The notes beneath the pieces were generated by a model. The model saw only the letters and a list, made by a program, of their open reading frames with translations, did no database searches and was not told the origin of the DNA. A stretch of DNA of 64,000 bases from JAWXTK01 sp044433645 (GTDB lineage: Bacteria; Bacteroidota; Bacteroidia; Bacteroidales; Rikenellaceae): contig JAWXTK010000004.1 in NCBI GenBank assembly GCA_044433645.1, positions 35,035 to 99,034 on the forward strand. Direction: 5' to 3'. A program made the position numbers and the translations under genes. This document shows positions 43,233-52,216 of the stretch, one piece after another. Within the stretch, counting starts at the first letter, position 1; each line of letters starts with the position of its first letter.

Positions 43233-43682
43233 ATGATAGTAACATCACTTTCTAAGGCAGTCCAATATATCTCTTTACACGAGAGATTTAGGGCTGCCTT
43301 TGATTCTTTGCTCCAGGTAGACCTATTTTCTTTAGAGTCAGGCACTTACCCTATTGATGGTGAGGATATTTATATGATAGTAGCCGAGGATTTAGACCTT
43401 AAAAAAGTAGAGGATGCTAAGCTAGAGGTGCATGATAAGTATATAGATATCCAGTTGCCAATTAGCGCCGAGGAGGGTTTTTTGTGGGCTGATAGATCGG
43501 ATTGCCAGATGCCCTGCGCTGACATGGACAAGGTGAAAGATATACAGTTTTTTGACGATGAGCCTAGCTCGTTTATTAAAATTCATCCGGGGCAACTAGT
43601 GATTTTCTTCCCCTGGGATGCTCACGGACCACTTGTAGGTGAGGGTAAAATAAAAAAATGTGTAATTAAGGTTTTAGTCTAA
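43233..43682 (+). CDS. YhcH/YjgK/YiaL (DUF386) family protein
   Basis: The 149-residue protein has the family core VHDKYIDIQLPISAEEGFLWA and HPGQLVIFFPWDAHGPLVGEGKIKKCVIKV, with the conserved His and Glu residues of this cupin-like fold (EbgC/NanQ relatives). Members act on sugars, for example as sialic-acid mutarotase or a helper of beta-galactosidase; which sugar applies here is not known. Confidence 0.85.
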   Translation: MIVTSLSKAVQYISLHERFRAAFDSLLQVDLFSLESGTYPIDGEDIYMIVAEDLDLKKVEDAKLEVHDKYIDIQLPISAEEGFLWADRSDCQMPCADMDKVKDIQFFDDEPSSFIKIHPGQLVIFFPWDAHGPLVGEGKIKKCVIKVLV

Positions 43683-43686
43683 GATT

Positions 43687-44682
43687 ATGAGAAAAATTTT
43701 GTTGTCATTTGTGTGCTTACTTGTGAGCTTTATCGCTGCTTCAGAACAAGTTACTAGCTTTAGCGATAATCCTTCGTCTATGATGTACACTCTGCCACGA
43801 ACTAGTCTGAAAGCTAGGTTTGTAGTTGAGAGGCACAGTGTGCGTAAGGGTGTTTATGCTCGTTATGCTCAAAAATATTTGGGCACAATAGCGCCCCTGA
43901 GCGATAAGGAAGTGTACTCAATCAAGGCCGCATCGCTGAGTTCAACAATAGAGAGCGACCCTAGCGAAATTTACACTGCAAATGCTCAAGATGAGGTGCT
44001 TGCTGCCTTAATCAAAAAATATGCGTCTCTGCCCATGCCATTAGCTGAGGAAATTAAGAGTAAGGATGAGAATTTTACGCTTATATCTGAGCAATCACAA
44101 CCAGCTTTGAGCCAGGATAAGATTAATAATGAATTTAAAACTCAGGAGCAAATGGCTGAGGGTGCTGCCAATGCAATTTTCTTCCTTCGCAAACGCAGGC
44201 TTGAGCTTATCACTGGCGATCAGGGTGAGAATGTTTTTGGAGCAGGTCTTAAGGCTGCGCTTGATGAGATTAAACGTCAGGAAGATAATCTTGTTGCTTT
44301 GTTTTTGGGTGAAGAGTTTAAGTCTCAAGAGGTTAAAGAATTTGAGTTAGTGCCCCAGAAAGATAAGTTTTCGTATATAGTATGTAGATTCTCTTCGGAT
44401 AAAGGCATAGTGAGTGCTGGCGATTTATCAGCTTCACCCATAGTTTTGGAGCTTACACAAGAAAAACTAGACCCTAAAATTAACCTGCCACGCAAAGAGA
44501 TAGTAACCAACGTGAAAGATAAAGAAGTCTTGGTGCAAGACCTATTCAAATATAAAGTGGCCGCAGTAGCTACGTGCCGAATAGTGGAGGGCTCAAACGA
44601 ATTAGTTAGCGAGCGCATACCTATATATCAATATGGCGTGGTAGTAGATATACCTTATAATATAGAGATAATTAAGAAATAG
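43687..44682 (+). CDS. DUF4831 family exported protein
   Basis: The 331-residue protein has a signal peptide (MRKILLSFVCLLVSFIAA), YTLPRTSLKARFVVERHSVRKGVYARYAQKYLG, and a C-terminal YKVAAVATCRIVEGSNELVSERIPIYQYGVVVDIPY, matching the Bacteroidota DUF4831 family of unknown function. It lies five bases after the DUF386 gene and two bases before the next gene, so all three are likely one message. Confidence 0.75.
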   Translation: MRKILLSFVCLLVSFIAASEQVTSFSDNPSSMMYTLPRTSLKARFVVERHSVRKGVYARYAQKYLGTIAPLSDKEVYSIKAASLSSTIESDPSEIYTANAQDEVLAALIKKYASLPMPLAEEIKSKDENFTLISEQSQPALSQDKINNEFKTQEQMAEGAANAIFFLRKRRLELITGDQGENVFGAGLKAALDEIKRQEDNLVALFLGEEFKSQEVKEFELVPQKDKFSYIVCRFSSDKGIVSAGDLSASPIVLELTQEKLDPKINLPRKEIVTNVKDKEVLVQDLFKYKVAAVATCRIVEGSNELVSERIPIYQYGVVVDIPYNIEIIKK

Positions 44683-44684
44683 TA

Positions 44685-45227
44685 ATGTCAAATACAGAGA
44701 AAATGATAGACCTTCTAAGGGCTATCAAGGTGGATACTAATGGCGCAGTAGTGGGCGCTATGCAAGAGAGGGGTTTAAGTTATGCTATGAGCTATGGCGT
44801 TGCTCTACCTACAATTAGAGTGTGCGCTAAGGTGTATTACCCTGATACAGATTTTGCAAAATTTCTTTACCTCCAGCAGGTGCGCGAACTTCGTTTATCG
44901 GCTCTGTATATTGCTGACCCTAAGCAAGTGACTTTGGAAAATGGTGATTTTTGGCTTTCGGGCATGGAGACTAGTGAGATAGCTGATGTTGTGGCTATGA
45001 AATTATTTTCTAGTAGTGACGATGCTTGGGAGTTTGCTTATAAATACCTTGAGTCAGAGAACGTTATGGCGTGTTATAGCTCGCTTATGACGGGTCTTAG
45101 ATTAATTGACGAGAGCTCTTTAGATTATCTCAATCACTTAAATGTGGTTAAACACACTGATGCTATTATTAGAATTGCGCTCGAAAAAATAGAGAGTAAA
45201 TTTGATATGCTAAGTTTCGGGTGTTAA
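44685..45227 (+). CDS. Helical hypothetical protein, possible AlkD-like HEAT repeat
   Basis: The 180-residue protein is all-helical, with no signal peptide or membrane helix. Segments such as LPTIRVCAKVYYPDTDFAKFLYLQQVRELRLSALYIADPK resemble the DNA-alkylation-repair (AlkD, HEAT-like) family seen in Bacteroidota, but the resemblance is weak and the protein is shorter than AlkD (about 230 residues). It starts two bases after the DUF4831 gene. Function should be left open. Confidence 0.6.
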   Translation: MSNTEKMIDLLRAIKVDTNGAVVGAMQERGLSYAMSYGVALPTIRVCAKVYYPDTDFAKFLYLQQVRELRLSALYIADPKQVTLENGDFWLSGMETSEIADVVAMKLFSSSDDAWEFAYKYLESENVMACYSSLMTGLRLIDESSLDYLNHLNVVKHTDAIIRIALEKIESKFDMLSFGC

Positions 45228-45232
45228 AATCT

Positions 45233-45544
45233 TTACCTTATAATTACGCTGTCGGGGCTTTCAAACATGAATTCCTCGGTTATAACTGTGTCTGTGGGTA
45301 TGAAGATTTGAGGCTGATTTTGCTGATAAACATGGCTTGATGAGAAGCTTGTAAATTCAACATTTTCCATAAAATTATGAAAAATCGAGCGCACATAAAA
45401 AATGCTGAGCACAAGAATAGCAAGCAAGCAGAATAGAATAATCTTCCCGGCCGTAGAACTCCACAATAGCCTGATAAGAACCACGGCTATGGTGATAGGA
45501 ATAGCAAGAAGGAAAATTATAATCAAGATTAAAAAAATGTTCAT
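45233..45544 (-). CDS. Small two-helix membrane protein
   Basis: The 103-residue frame has two hydrophobic helices (IFLILIIIFLLAIPITIAVVLI and IILFCLLAILVLSIFYV) and a polar C-terminal tail. It has an ATG start and a -7-like box (TATATTTG on the minus strand at 45580-45587) about 35 bases upstream. I do not recognise a family. Its stop is five bases from the convergent end of the preceding gene. Confidence 0.5.
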   Translation of the reverse strand: MNIFLILIIIFLLAIPITIAVVLIRLLWSSTAGKIILFCLLAILVLSIFYVRSIFHNFMENVEFTSFSSSHVYQQNQPQIFIPTDTVITEEFMFESPDSVIIR

Positions 45545-45599
45545 AGCGTTTCTGGTTTAAAAATAAAGTGTATTTTTAACAAATATATAAACAAATTAG

Positions 45600-45607
45600 T
45601 ATCTTTG
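45600..45607 (+). promoter_or_regulatory. -7 box of the tyrS promoter
   Basis: TATCTTTG is a consensus -7 box 33 bases before the tyrS ATG, with TTTA (45575-45578) 21 bases upstream as a near-consensus -33. Confidence 0.65.
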
Positions 45608-45639
45608 CATCATTATTAAAATAAATAAAGAAAATTAAC

Positions 45640-46923
45640 ATGAATTTTATAGAAGAACTTAAATGGCGTGGCATGATCCAAGACATGATTCCTGGCGTAG
45701 AAGGGGAGCTTGCAAAGGGCATGACTACAGCTTATTTAGGCATAGATCCAACAGCTGATTCACTGCATATAGGCCACTTAGTGGGCGTTATGATACTTAA
45801 ACACTTCCAAATGTGTGGCCACCGTCCAATAGCTCTTATCGGAGGTGCAACAGGTATGATAGGCGACCCATCGGGTAAATCCTTGGAGCGTAACTTGCTA
45901 GATGAGCAGACTCTGCGTCACAACCAAGAATTCATCAAGGCTCAACTGTCTAAATTAATAGACTTTAGCTCAGATGCTGAGAATGCAGCCATTATGGTTA
46001 ATAACTACGACTGGATGAAATCTATGAGTTTTCTGGATTTTATTCGTGATATAGGCAAACTCATCACTGTTAACTATATGATGAGCAAGGATTCCGTTAA
46101 AAAACGTTTCTCGGGCGAGGGCGAAGGTATGTCTTTCACCGAGTTTACTTATCAATTAGTGCAGGGATTTGACTTTTTGCACCTTTATGAGACCCACAAC
46201 TGTAAACTTCAATTAGGAGGCTCGGACCAATGGGGTAATATCACAACAGGGACAGAACTTATACGTCGTAAGGCTCAGGGCGAGGCTTATGCTATCACTT
46301 GTCCACTTATTAAAAAAGCTGACGGATCTAAGTTTGGCAAAACAGAATCAGGAAATATCTGGCTTGATGCACGTTATACTTCACCTTACAAATTCTATCA
46401 ATTCTGGTTAAATGTGAGCGATGATGATGCTAAAAGTTATATCAAAATATTTACTCTACTAGACAAAGCTACCATAGATGCTCTTATCGCTGAGCACGAC
46501 CAGGCACCTCACCAGCGTGCACTTCAGAAAACTTTAGCGCGCGAGATTACTTGCATGATACACTCTGAGGATGATTACAACAAAGCAGTTGAAGCATCGT
46601 CAATTTTGTTCGGTAATTCAACAACTGATGCTCTCAAATCACTTGATGAGCAAACTCTTTTGCAGGTGTTTGAGGGTGTGCCTCAATTTACTATTTCGGG
46701 CGATAGTGTAGGGGCTAATTTTGTGGATGTGTTTACTGAGACAGCTAAGGTTTTCCCTTCTAAGGGCGAATTGCGTAAATTAATTACAGCAGGTGGTGTG
46801 TCGTTAAACAAAGCTAAAGTTTCGGGCACAGATTATACTATCTTAGGCGAAGATTTTATTTGCGATAAATACCTTATTATACAAAAAGGTAAGAAAAACT
46901 ATTTCCTTATAGTTAAGGAGTAG
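45640..46923 (+). CDS. tyrS: Tyrosyl-tRNA synthetase TyrS
   Basis: TyrS charges tRNA-Tyr. The 427-residue class I synthetase has the HIGH motif at residues 43-46, the tyrosine pocket segment YQLVQGFDFLHLYETHNCKLQLGGSDQWGNITTG, the KMSKS-equivalent KFGKT, and a C-terminal S4 RNA-binding domain (GELRKLITAGGVSLNKAKV). It has its own promoter and terminator, so it is a single-gene unit. Confidence 0.97.
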   Translation: MNFIEELKWRGMIQDMIPGVEGELAKGMTTAYLGIDPTADSLHIGHLVGVMILKHFQMCGHRPIALIGGATGMIGDPSGKSLERNLLDEQTLRHNQEFIKAQLSKLIDFSSDAENAAIMVNNYDWMKSMSFLDFIRDIGKLITVNYMMSKDSVKKRFSGEGEGMSFTEFTYQLVQGFDFLHLYETHNCKLQLGGSDQWGNITTGTELIRRKAQGEAYAITCPLIKKADGSKFGKTESGNIWLDARYTSPYKFYQFWLNVSDDDAKSYIKIFTLLDKATIDALIAEHDQAPHQRALQKTLAREITCMIHSEDDYNKAVEASSILFGNSTTDALKSLDEQTLLQVFEGVPQFTISGDSVGANFVDVFTETAKVFPSKGELRKLITAGGVSLNKAKVSGTDYTILGEDFICDKYLIIQKGKKNYFLIVKE

Positions 46924-46947
46924 TTCTTTTTTAATAGAAGATAATTT

Positions 46948-46992
46948 TTAGGGGTGAAGTGCTAAGGGTTTGGCATTTCACCCCTAATTTTT
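46948..46992 (+). terminator. Terminator of tyrS
   Basis: TTAGGGGTGAA (46948-46958) pairs with TTCACCCCTAA (46977-46987), followed by TTTTT. Confidence 0.85.
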
Positions 46993-47011
46993 GGCGTTTG
47001 ACCCTATATTT

Positions 47012-47043
47012 TTTGAGTTTAATTTTTATTAATTTTATCTTTA
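47012..47043 (+). promoter_or_regulatory. Promoter of the Gln-rich periplasmic protein gene
   Basis: TTTG (47012-47015), 20 bases, TATCTTTA (47036-47043), one base off consensus, 28 bases before the ATG. Confidence 0.65.
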
Positions 47044-47071
47044 TCCTATCATTTAAAAAAATTAAACTAAT

Positions 47072-47485
47072 ATGAAAAAAGTAATCTTATTCGCGCTAGC
47101 TACATTTTTTGCAGTAGCAACTCTAGTAGCTCAAAACCAGCAACAACAAGCAGGGCGTGGTCAGCGTCAAAGACCAACAGTTGCTCAACAAGTAGAACAA
47201 CTTAACAAACAACTTTCGCTTGATGAAAAACAAGTTAAAGAACTTACAAAGGTTTTAGAAGACTTTAACAAAAAAATGCAAGGCGAGCAAAAAGAAGGCG
47301 AGCAAGCTCAAACTCAACAACAACGTCCTTCGCGCGAGCAAATGCAAGCTCAACAAAAAGAGTTGGAAGAAAAAATCAACAAAGTTCTAAACAAAGAGCA
47401 ACAAGAAAAATACAAAAAAATACAAGAAGAGAGAGCAAAACAACGCCCTCAACAACGCCAACGTCAACAACAATCTGCTGAGTAA
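47072..47485 (+). CDS. Gln-rich Spy/CpxP-like periplasmic protein
   Basis: The 137-residue protein has a signal peptide (MKKVILFALATFFAVATLVAQ), then a Gln/Arg-rich start, a helical stretch QVEQLNKQLSLDEKQVKELTKVLEDFNKKM, a Gln/Glu linker, a second helix MQAQQKELEEKINKVLNKEQQEKYKKI and a Gln/Arg-rich end. The two helices with LSLDEKQV and LNKEQQEKY look like the LTxxQ-type repeats of Spy/CpxP periplasmic chaperones, but low complexity makes the match tentative. It is flanked by its own promoter and terminator. Confidence 0.7.
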   Translation: MKKVILFALATFFAVATLVAQNQQQQAGRGQRQRPTVAQQVEQLNKQLSLDEKQVKELTKVLEDFNKKMQGEQKEGEQAQTQQQRPSREQMQAQQKELEEKINKVLNKEQQEKYKKIQEERAKQRPQQRQRQQQSAE

Positions 47486-47532
47486 GTAGAAAAATCAACC
47501 TTTTTTTTAAAGAAAAGGCGCTTGTGTTCACG

Positions 47533-47574
47533 AGCAGGTGGGATGTGTGCAAATTGCTTCCCACCTGCTTTTTT
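47533..47574 (+). terminator. Terminator after the Gln-rich protein gene
   Basis: AGCAGGTGGGA (47533-47543) pairs with TCCCACCTGCT (47559-47569), followed by a run of T. Confidence 0.88.
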
Positions 47575-47615
47575 GTGTTTAAATTAGTTTAATTAATAAA
47601 ATAGTTGGTAAAAAA

Positions 47616-47647
47616 TTTGATAATTCGATTTATTTTTTTTAAATTTA
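47616..47647 (+). promoter_or_regulatory. Promoter of the alpha-glucan operon
   Basis: TTTG (47616-47619), 20 bases, TAAATTTA (47640-47647), one base off the consensus -7, 39 bases before the debranching-enzyme ATG. Confidence 0.6.
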
Positions 47648-47685
47648 CTAACAACTACATTAAACTAATTAACACCTTAAAAATT

Positions 47686-49626
47686 ATGTCTATATTCAAC
47701 TTTGACAAAAATAGTCTTGGTAACCTTGAATACTCCCTAAAACGAGAGCTATTAAGTACTAATCGAGCAGGGGGATATCTTAACACCACGCTAGTTTGTT
47801 GTAACACACGTAAGTATCACGGGCTAATGGTAGCGCCTAAAGATGCTTATGATGATAAACGTTATGTGTTATTATCTTCGCTTGATGAAACAGTCATTCA
47901 GCACGAACAAAGCTTTAATCTGGCCTTGCACCGTTATCCTGGGGTTTATGAGCCTAGAGGACACAAGTACATTACTGACTTTGTTTACACACCCACCCCT
48001 ACGCTTACTTATCGCGTTGGAGGCGTAATCCTAACTAAGCAACTATTGTGGATACACTCTAGTATGCAACTTTTGATTAAATACACTTTAGTAGAGGCTC
48101 ACTCTGAGACTAAACTTCGCTTGCGACCTTTCCTAGCTTTTAGGGATTCTCACTCACTTTCTAAGGCAAATATGGATGCTGACACTCGCTCTTATCCTAT
48201 TGACGGTGGTGTGCGCAATAAAATGTATGATGGTCTACCTTCGCTATATCTTCAGGTTAATAAAAAACACGAATTTATCGTTGCGCCAGATTGGTATAAA
48301 GATTTTGAGTATCCCGAAGAAATTGACAGGGGCTATCCAGCTCACGAAGATTTGCTTACCACGGGCTACTTTGAGCTAGATATCAAAAAAGGCGAAAGCG
48401 TGATTTTCTCGGCATCGACTGCTAAGGTTGACCCTAAAAAAATCAAAGCAATCTTTGATGATGAGGTAGCAAAACGTTCAGATAAAGTAGATTTCCTTTC
48501 GTGTTTGCGCCACTCAGCACGCCAATTTATAGTTCGTAACGAACTTTACACAGATGTAATCGCTGGTTACCCATGGTTTGGTCGTTGGGGTAGAGATACT
48601 TTCATCTCTTTGCCAGGAATTACCCTAGCTCAGGGCAATACTCAAGATTGTGTTGATGTTATAGATTCTCTGTGCTCGCAAATGGATAGTGGTCTGTTCC
48701 CTAATATGGGCACGGCTTATAACTCGGTGGATGCTCCACTTTGGTTCTTCTGGACTCTTCAACAACTTTCTAAAGAACTAGGCGCAGATGCTATTTGGGC
48801 TAAGTATGGCACTATAATGAAAGATATTATAAGCTCGTTTGTGGGTGGCATAGCTAATGTTATCGCAGTTCACGACAATGGCTTAGTGTGGGCATCTTCA
48901 CCTACTCACGCTATGACTTGGATGGATGCTATGGTTGACGGTGTGCCCGTAACAGGTAGAGATGGTTATCAAGTTGAGATTAATGCTCTGTGGTATAACG
49001 CACTTTGCTACACTTTGGCTCTAGCTCGCAAGGCTAAGGATAAAGAATTTATTGCAGCTTATAAAGACCTTCCAGCTAAAGTTAAAGAATCTTTCTTAAG
49101 CAAGTTCATGCTTAAAGAAGGCTATCTAGCTGATTATGTTGATAATTCAGGTGCTAGCGAATATATACGCCCTAACCAAATTATCGCCTGCTCGCTAGAG
49201 TACAGAATGTTAGACGATGACCAAATGTTGGACGTTGTAAATACAGTGACTCAACACTTGTTAACACCACGTGGTTTGCGTACTCTGTCTCCTCGTAATA
49301 TATATTATGAGGGACGTTATTACGGTAACCAACCCTCGCGCGATAAAAAATATCACCAAGGAACAGTGTGGGTGTGGCTATTAGAGCACTATGTTCAAGC
49401 TAACTTCTTGCTCAGTGGTAAGGATTATATCCCTACGGCTAAAGATTTATTAGAGGGATTTGTTTATGATATCAGTAGCGCAGGTATAGCCTCAATTTCA
49501 GAGATTTACGATGCCGATCCACCTCACGCTCAGAGAGGAGCTATCTCGCAGGCATGGAGTGTAGGTGCATTGCTTAGAATAAACCAAATGATTGAAGAAT
49601 ACACTAAAAAACGAAAACGACAATGA
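47686..49626 (+). CDS. Glycogen debranching enzyme (amylo-alpha-1,6-glucosidase, GH133)
   Basis: The enzyme removes alpha-1,6 branches from glycogen. The 646-residue protein has an N-terminal GDE domain (LLSTNRAGGYLNTTLVCCNTRKYHGLMVAP) and a C-terminal (alpha/alpha)6 barrel with GYPWFGRWGRDTFISLPG, THAMTWMDAMVDG, RPNQIIACSL, HQGTVWVWLLEHY and ISEIYDADPPHAQRGAISQAWSVGALLR. The start is the ATG at 47686; a longer frame upstream runs through promoter sequence. No signal peptide is seen, so it acts in the cytoplasm. It overlaps the next gene by four bases. Confidence 0.93.
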   Translation: MSIFNFDKNSLGNLEYSLKRELLSTNRAGGYLNTTLVCCNTRKYHGLMVAPKDAYDDKRYVLLSSLDETVIQHEQSFNLALHRYPGVYEPRGHKYITDFVYTPTPTLTYRVGGVILTKQLLWIHSSMQLLIKYTLVEAHSETKLRLRPFLAFRDSHSLSKANMDADTRSYPIDGGVRNKMYDGLPSLYLQVNKKHEFIVAPDWYKDFEYPEEIDRGYPAHEDLLTTGYFELDIKKGESVIFSASTAKVDPKKIKAIFDDEVAKRSDKVDFLSCLRHSARQFIVRNELYTDVIAGYPWFGRWGRDTFISLPGITLAQGNTQDCVDVIDSLCSQMDSGLFPNMGTAYNSVDAPLWFFWTLQQLSKELGADAIWAKYGTIMKDIISSFVGGIANVIAVHDNGLVWASSPTHAMTWMDAMVDGVPVTGRDGYQVEINALWYNALCYTLALARKAKDKEFIAAYKDLPAKVKESFLSKFMLKEGYLADYVDNSGASEYIRPNQIIACSLEYRMLDDDQMLDVVNTVTQHLLTPRGLRTLSPRNIYYEGRYYGNQPSRDKKYHQGTVWVWLLEHYVQANFLLSGKDYIPTAKDLLEGFVYDISSAGIASISEIYDADPPHAQRGAISQAWSVGALLRINQMIEEYTKKRKRQ

Positions 49627-50933
49627 GAGTATTAATGTTTGGGTGGGAATTTCCACCACATATTGCAGGGGGTCTAGGAACAGCTTGTTATGGACTAACC
49701 AGAGCACTTGCCAAGCATGATGTAGATGTTACTTTCGTCGTTCCCCATGCTTATGGTGATGAAGATCAGAGATTTGCTAAAATTTTGAATGCCAGCGAAG
49801 TATGTGCTTTGTATAGAGGCTCAGTAACTAGCACAGATGTTGAGTTTTGGAATAAAATGACTTTTATTCACATCAACTCTAACATGGTGCCTTACATTTC
49901 GCCTGAGGAATTTGAGAGCAGAACCGAAGATTATTACAAAACCGAAGGTCAGGTGCGCGCCGAAGGTTCCGATATTTGGGCTCAGAGATATGCTTTCTCG
50001 GGTAAATATGGGGCAAATCTAATGGAAGAAGTGGCACGTTATGCTATGGTAGCAGCCCAAGTGGCTACTGATCTTGCAGGTGAGTTTGATGTTATTCATG
50101 CTCACGACTGGCTAACTTATTATGCAGGTATAGCTGCTAAGAAAATTTCGGGTAAACCCCTTGTTGTTCACATGCACGCTACGGAATATGACCGTAGTGG
50201 CGAGAATGTAAACACCGAGGTTTATAACATCGAACGTACAGGTATGCACGCTGCCGACAGAGTTATCGCAGTGAGTAACCTAACTAGAAAAATTGTTATT
50301 GACAAATATTTTGTGCCAGCTTCTAGGGTTGTCACTGTACACAATGCAGTGCGCTTTGCAGCTAGCAACTCAGCCGAACTAGAGCGTGGCGTTAGAGACA
50401 AGATAGTTACCTTCCTAGGTAGGATTACCTTCCAAAAAGGGCCAGACTATTTTGTTGAGGCAGCAGCCAAGGTGCTTGAGCGAGTGCCTAACGTGAGATT
50501 CGTTATGGCCGGTAGTGGTGATATGATGAACCACGTGATACGCCGAGTTGCCAAGTTGGGCATAGCCGACAGATTCCACTTTACGGGTTTCTTGCGTGGC
50601 GAGGAGGTTCAAAATATGTTTGCTCTTAGCGATGTTTATATCATGCCGTCAGTATCCGAGCCTTTTGGTATTTCGCCACTTGAGGCTATGCGTAGCAATG
50701 TTCCATCTATAATTTCTAAACAATCGGGTGTTGCCGAGGTGTTGGACTACGTAGTTAAGGTGGATTATTGGGATGTGGATGCTATGGCCGATGCTATTTA
50801 TGGACTTGTGACTTATCCTGCGCTGGCTAAAATGTTTGCCGACAAAGGATTAGCCGAAGTTACTGCACTAAAATGGGATAAGGCAGCCCTTGAAGTAAAA
50901 AATGTCTACCAATCAGCTATTAACGACTTTTAA
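49623..50933 (+). CDS. GT4-type glucan synthase/glycosyltransferase
   Basis: The 436-residue protein has the starch/glycogen synthase-like N-terminus MFGWEFPPHIAGGLGTACYGL, VIHAHDWLTYYAG, HMHATEYDRSG, then the GT4 nucleotide-sugar half (VTFLGRITFQKGPDYFVEAA, FHFTGFLRGEEVQNMF) and PSVSEPFGISPLEAMRSNVPSIIS. Between a debranching enzyme and a GH57 enzyme, as often in Bacteroidota, it most likely extends an alpha-glucan chain. Donor (UDP- or ADP-glucose, or maltose-1-phosphate) cannot be told. Confidence 0.85.
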   Translation: MRVLMFGWEFPPHIAGGLGTACYGLTRALAKHDVDVTFVVPHAYGDEDQRFAKILNASEVCALYRGSVTSTDVEFWNKMTFIHINSNMVPYISPEEFESRTEDYYKTEGQVRAEGSDIWAQRYAFSGKYGANLMEEVARYAMVAAQVATDLAGEFDVIHAHDWLTYYAGIAAKKISGKPLVVHMHATEYDRSGENVNTEVYNIERTGMHAADRVIAVSNLTRKIVIDKYFVPASRVVTVHNAVRFAASNSAELERGVRDKIVTFLGRITFQKGPDYFVEAAAKVLERVPNVRFVMAGSGDMMNHVIRRVAKLGIADRFHFTGFLRGEEVQNMFALSDVYIMPSVSEPFGISPLEAMRSNVPSIISKQSGVAEVLDYVVKVDYWDVDAMADAIYGLVTYPALAKMFADKGLAEVTALKWDKAALEVKNVYQSAINDF

Positions 50934-50947
50934 TACATTAACCTATT

Positions 50948-52162
50948 ATGAAAACAATTTGTTTTTACTTCCAAGTACACCAACCCATACGTCTAAAGAC
51001 TTATCGTTTTTTCAACATGGGTAAAGACCATAACTATCTTGACGATGCAACAAACCGTTCTATCATGCAACGTGTTGCGCGCAAGTGTTATCTACCTATG
51101 AATGAGCTACTTCTAAACCAAATCAAGCTACATAAAGGTGAATTTAAGGTGAGTTTCTCTATCTCAGGACTTGCGATAGAACAATTCAAAGTTTACTCTC
51201 CAGCAGTGTTGGCTAGTTTCAAAGAACTTGCAGATACAGGTTGCGTTGAGTTTTTGGCCGAGACTTATTCTCATTCACTAAGTTCTTTGGCCGATATGGG
51301 CGAATTTAAGGCTGAGGTGAAACGCCACAGCGATTTAATCTACAAAGAATTTGGCGTTAAACCAAAAGCTTTTAGAAACACCGAGCTTATCTACTCTGAC
51401 GAAATTGCAGATCAAGTCCTTGCCATGGGCTACAAAACCATGTTGGCAGAGGGTGCAAAACATGTTTTGGGATGGAAAAGCCCAAATTATGTATATGCTG
51501 GAGGCGCTGACCAAAAACTCCACTTGCTACTTCGCAACTACAAACTTAGCGACGATATCGCCTTCCGTTTCTCAGACCAAGGTTGGGGCGAATACCCTCT
51601 AACTTCTGAAAAATATGTGTCGTGGTTACTTTCAAATGATACTCCAGGTGATATCATCAATCTATTTATGGATTACGAAACATTTGGCGAGCACCAAAGT
51701 GCCGACTCAGGCATCTTTGATTTTATGGCAGCTTTGCCAGGAGCTGCACTGTCTACGGGCGAGCTTAAATTTGATACCGTGTCAGCTACATCGGCTGCTT
51801 ATCAACCAGTTGCTGTGTTCAACTCGTTCTATCCAATGTCATGGGCAGATGAGGAGCGCGATGTTACAGCATGGTTAGGTAATGAGCTTCAAAACGAGGC
51901 TTTTGCATCACTTTACGCTCTTAAAGACAAGGTTAAAAAGCTGAAAAACGCAGATTTTGACTATGTTTGGAGACTTATGCAATGCTCTGACCACTTCTAT
52001 TACATGGCCACAAAATGGCTTTCTGACGGAGATGTTCACAGCTATTTCAACCCTTACGATTCGGCCTACGACGCGTTTATCAATTACATGAACGTGTTGA
52101 GCGACTTCATTATAGAGGTTGACAAAAAAATCGCAAAACCTAAAAAGGCGAAAACAGCCTAA
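50948..52162 (+). CDS. GH57 alpha-amylase / glucan-processing enzyme
   Basis: The 404-residue protein has the GH57 conserved regions: YFQVHQPIRLKTYRFF (region 1), a catalytic Glu in AFRNTELIYSDEIAD, and the second acidic residue in NLFMDYETFGEHQSAD. It lacks a signal peptide, so it works on internal glucan, presumably as alpha-amylase or branching-type enzyme, with the two genes upstream. A shared hairpin with the convergent gene ends the operon. Confidence 0.88.
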   Translation: MKTICFYFQVHQPIRLKTYRFFNMGKDHNYLDDATNRSIMQRVARKCYLPMNELLLNQIKLHKGEFKVSFSISGLAIEQFKVYSPAVLASFKELADTGCVEFLAETYSHSLSSLADMGEFKAEVKRHSDLIYKEFGVKPKAFRNTELIYSDEIADQVLAMGYKTMLAEGAKHVLGWKSPNYVYAGGADQKLHLLLRNYKLSDDIAFRFSDQGWGEYPLTSEKYVSWLLSNDTPGDIINLFMDYETFGEHQSADSGIFDFMAALPGAALSTGELKFDTVSATSAAYQPVAVFNSFYPMSWADEERDVTAWLGNELQNEAFASLYALKDKVKKLKNADFDYVWRLMQCSDHFYYMATKWLSDGDVHSYFNPYDSAYDAFINYMNVLSDFIIEVDKKIAKPKKAKTA

Positions 52163-52181
52163 GGGTTTCGATCTAATTTAG

Positions 52182-52216
52182 AAAGAGCTGATTAACTTCT
52201 AGTTAATCAGCTCTTT
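52182..52216. terminator. Shared bidirectional terminator
   Basis: A 15-bp perfect stem AAAGAGCTGATTAAC / GTTAATCAGCTCTTT (52182-52196 with 52202-52216) lies between the plus-strand GH57 gene and the minus-strand glycosyltransferase. The stop codon of the minus-strand gene is in the loop, so one arm codes for its last residues (ELIN). T runs are present on the plus side. Confidence 0.85.

Noticed and set aside
47605..47685. A longer debranching enzyme with 27 extra residues
   Set aside because: The added stretch overlaps the -33 to -7 promoter region and does not fit the family N-terminus.
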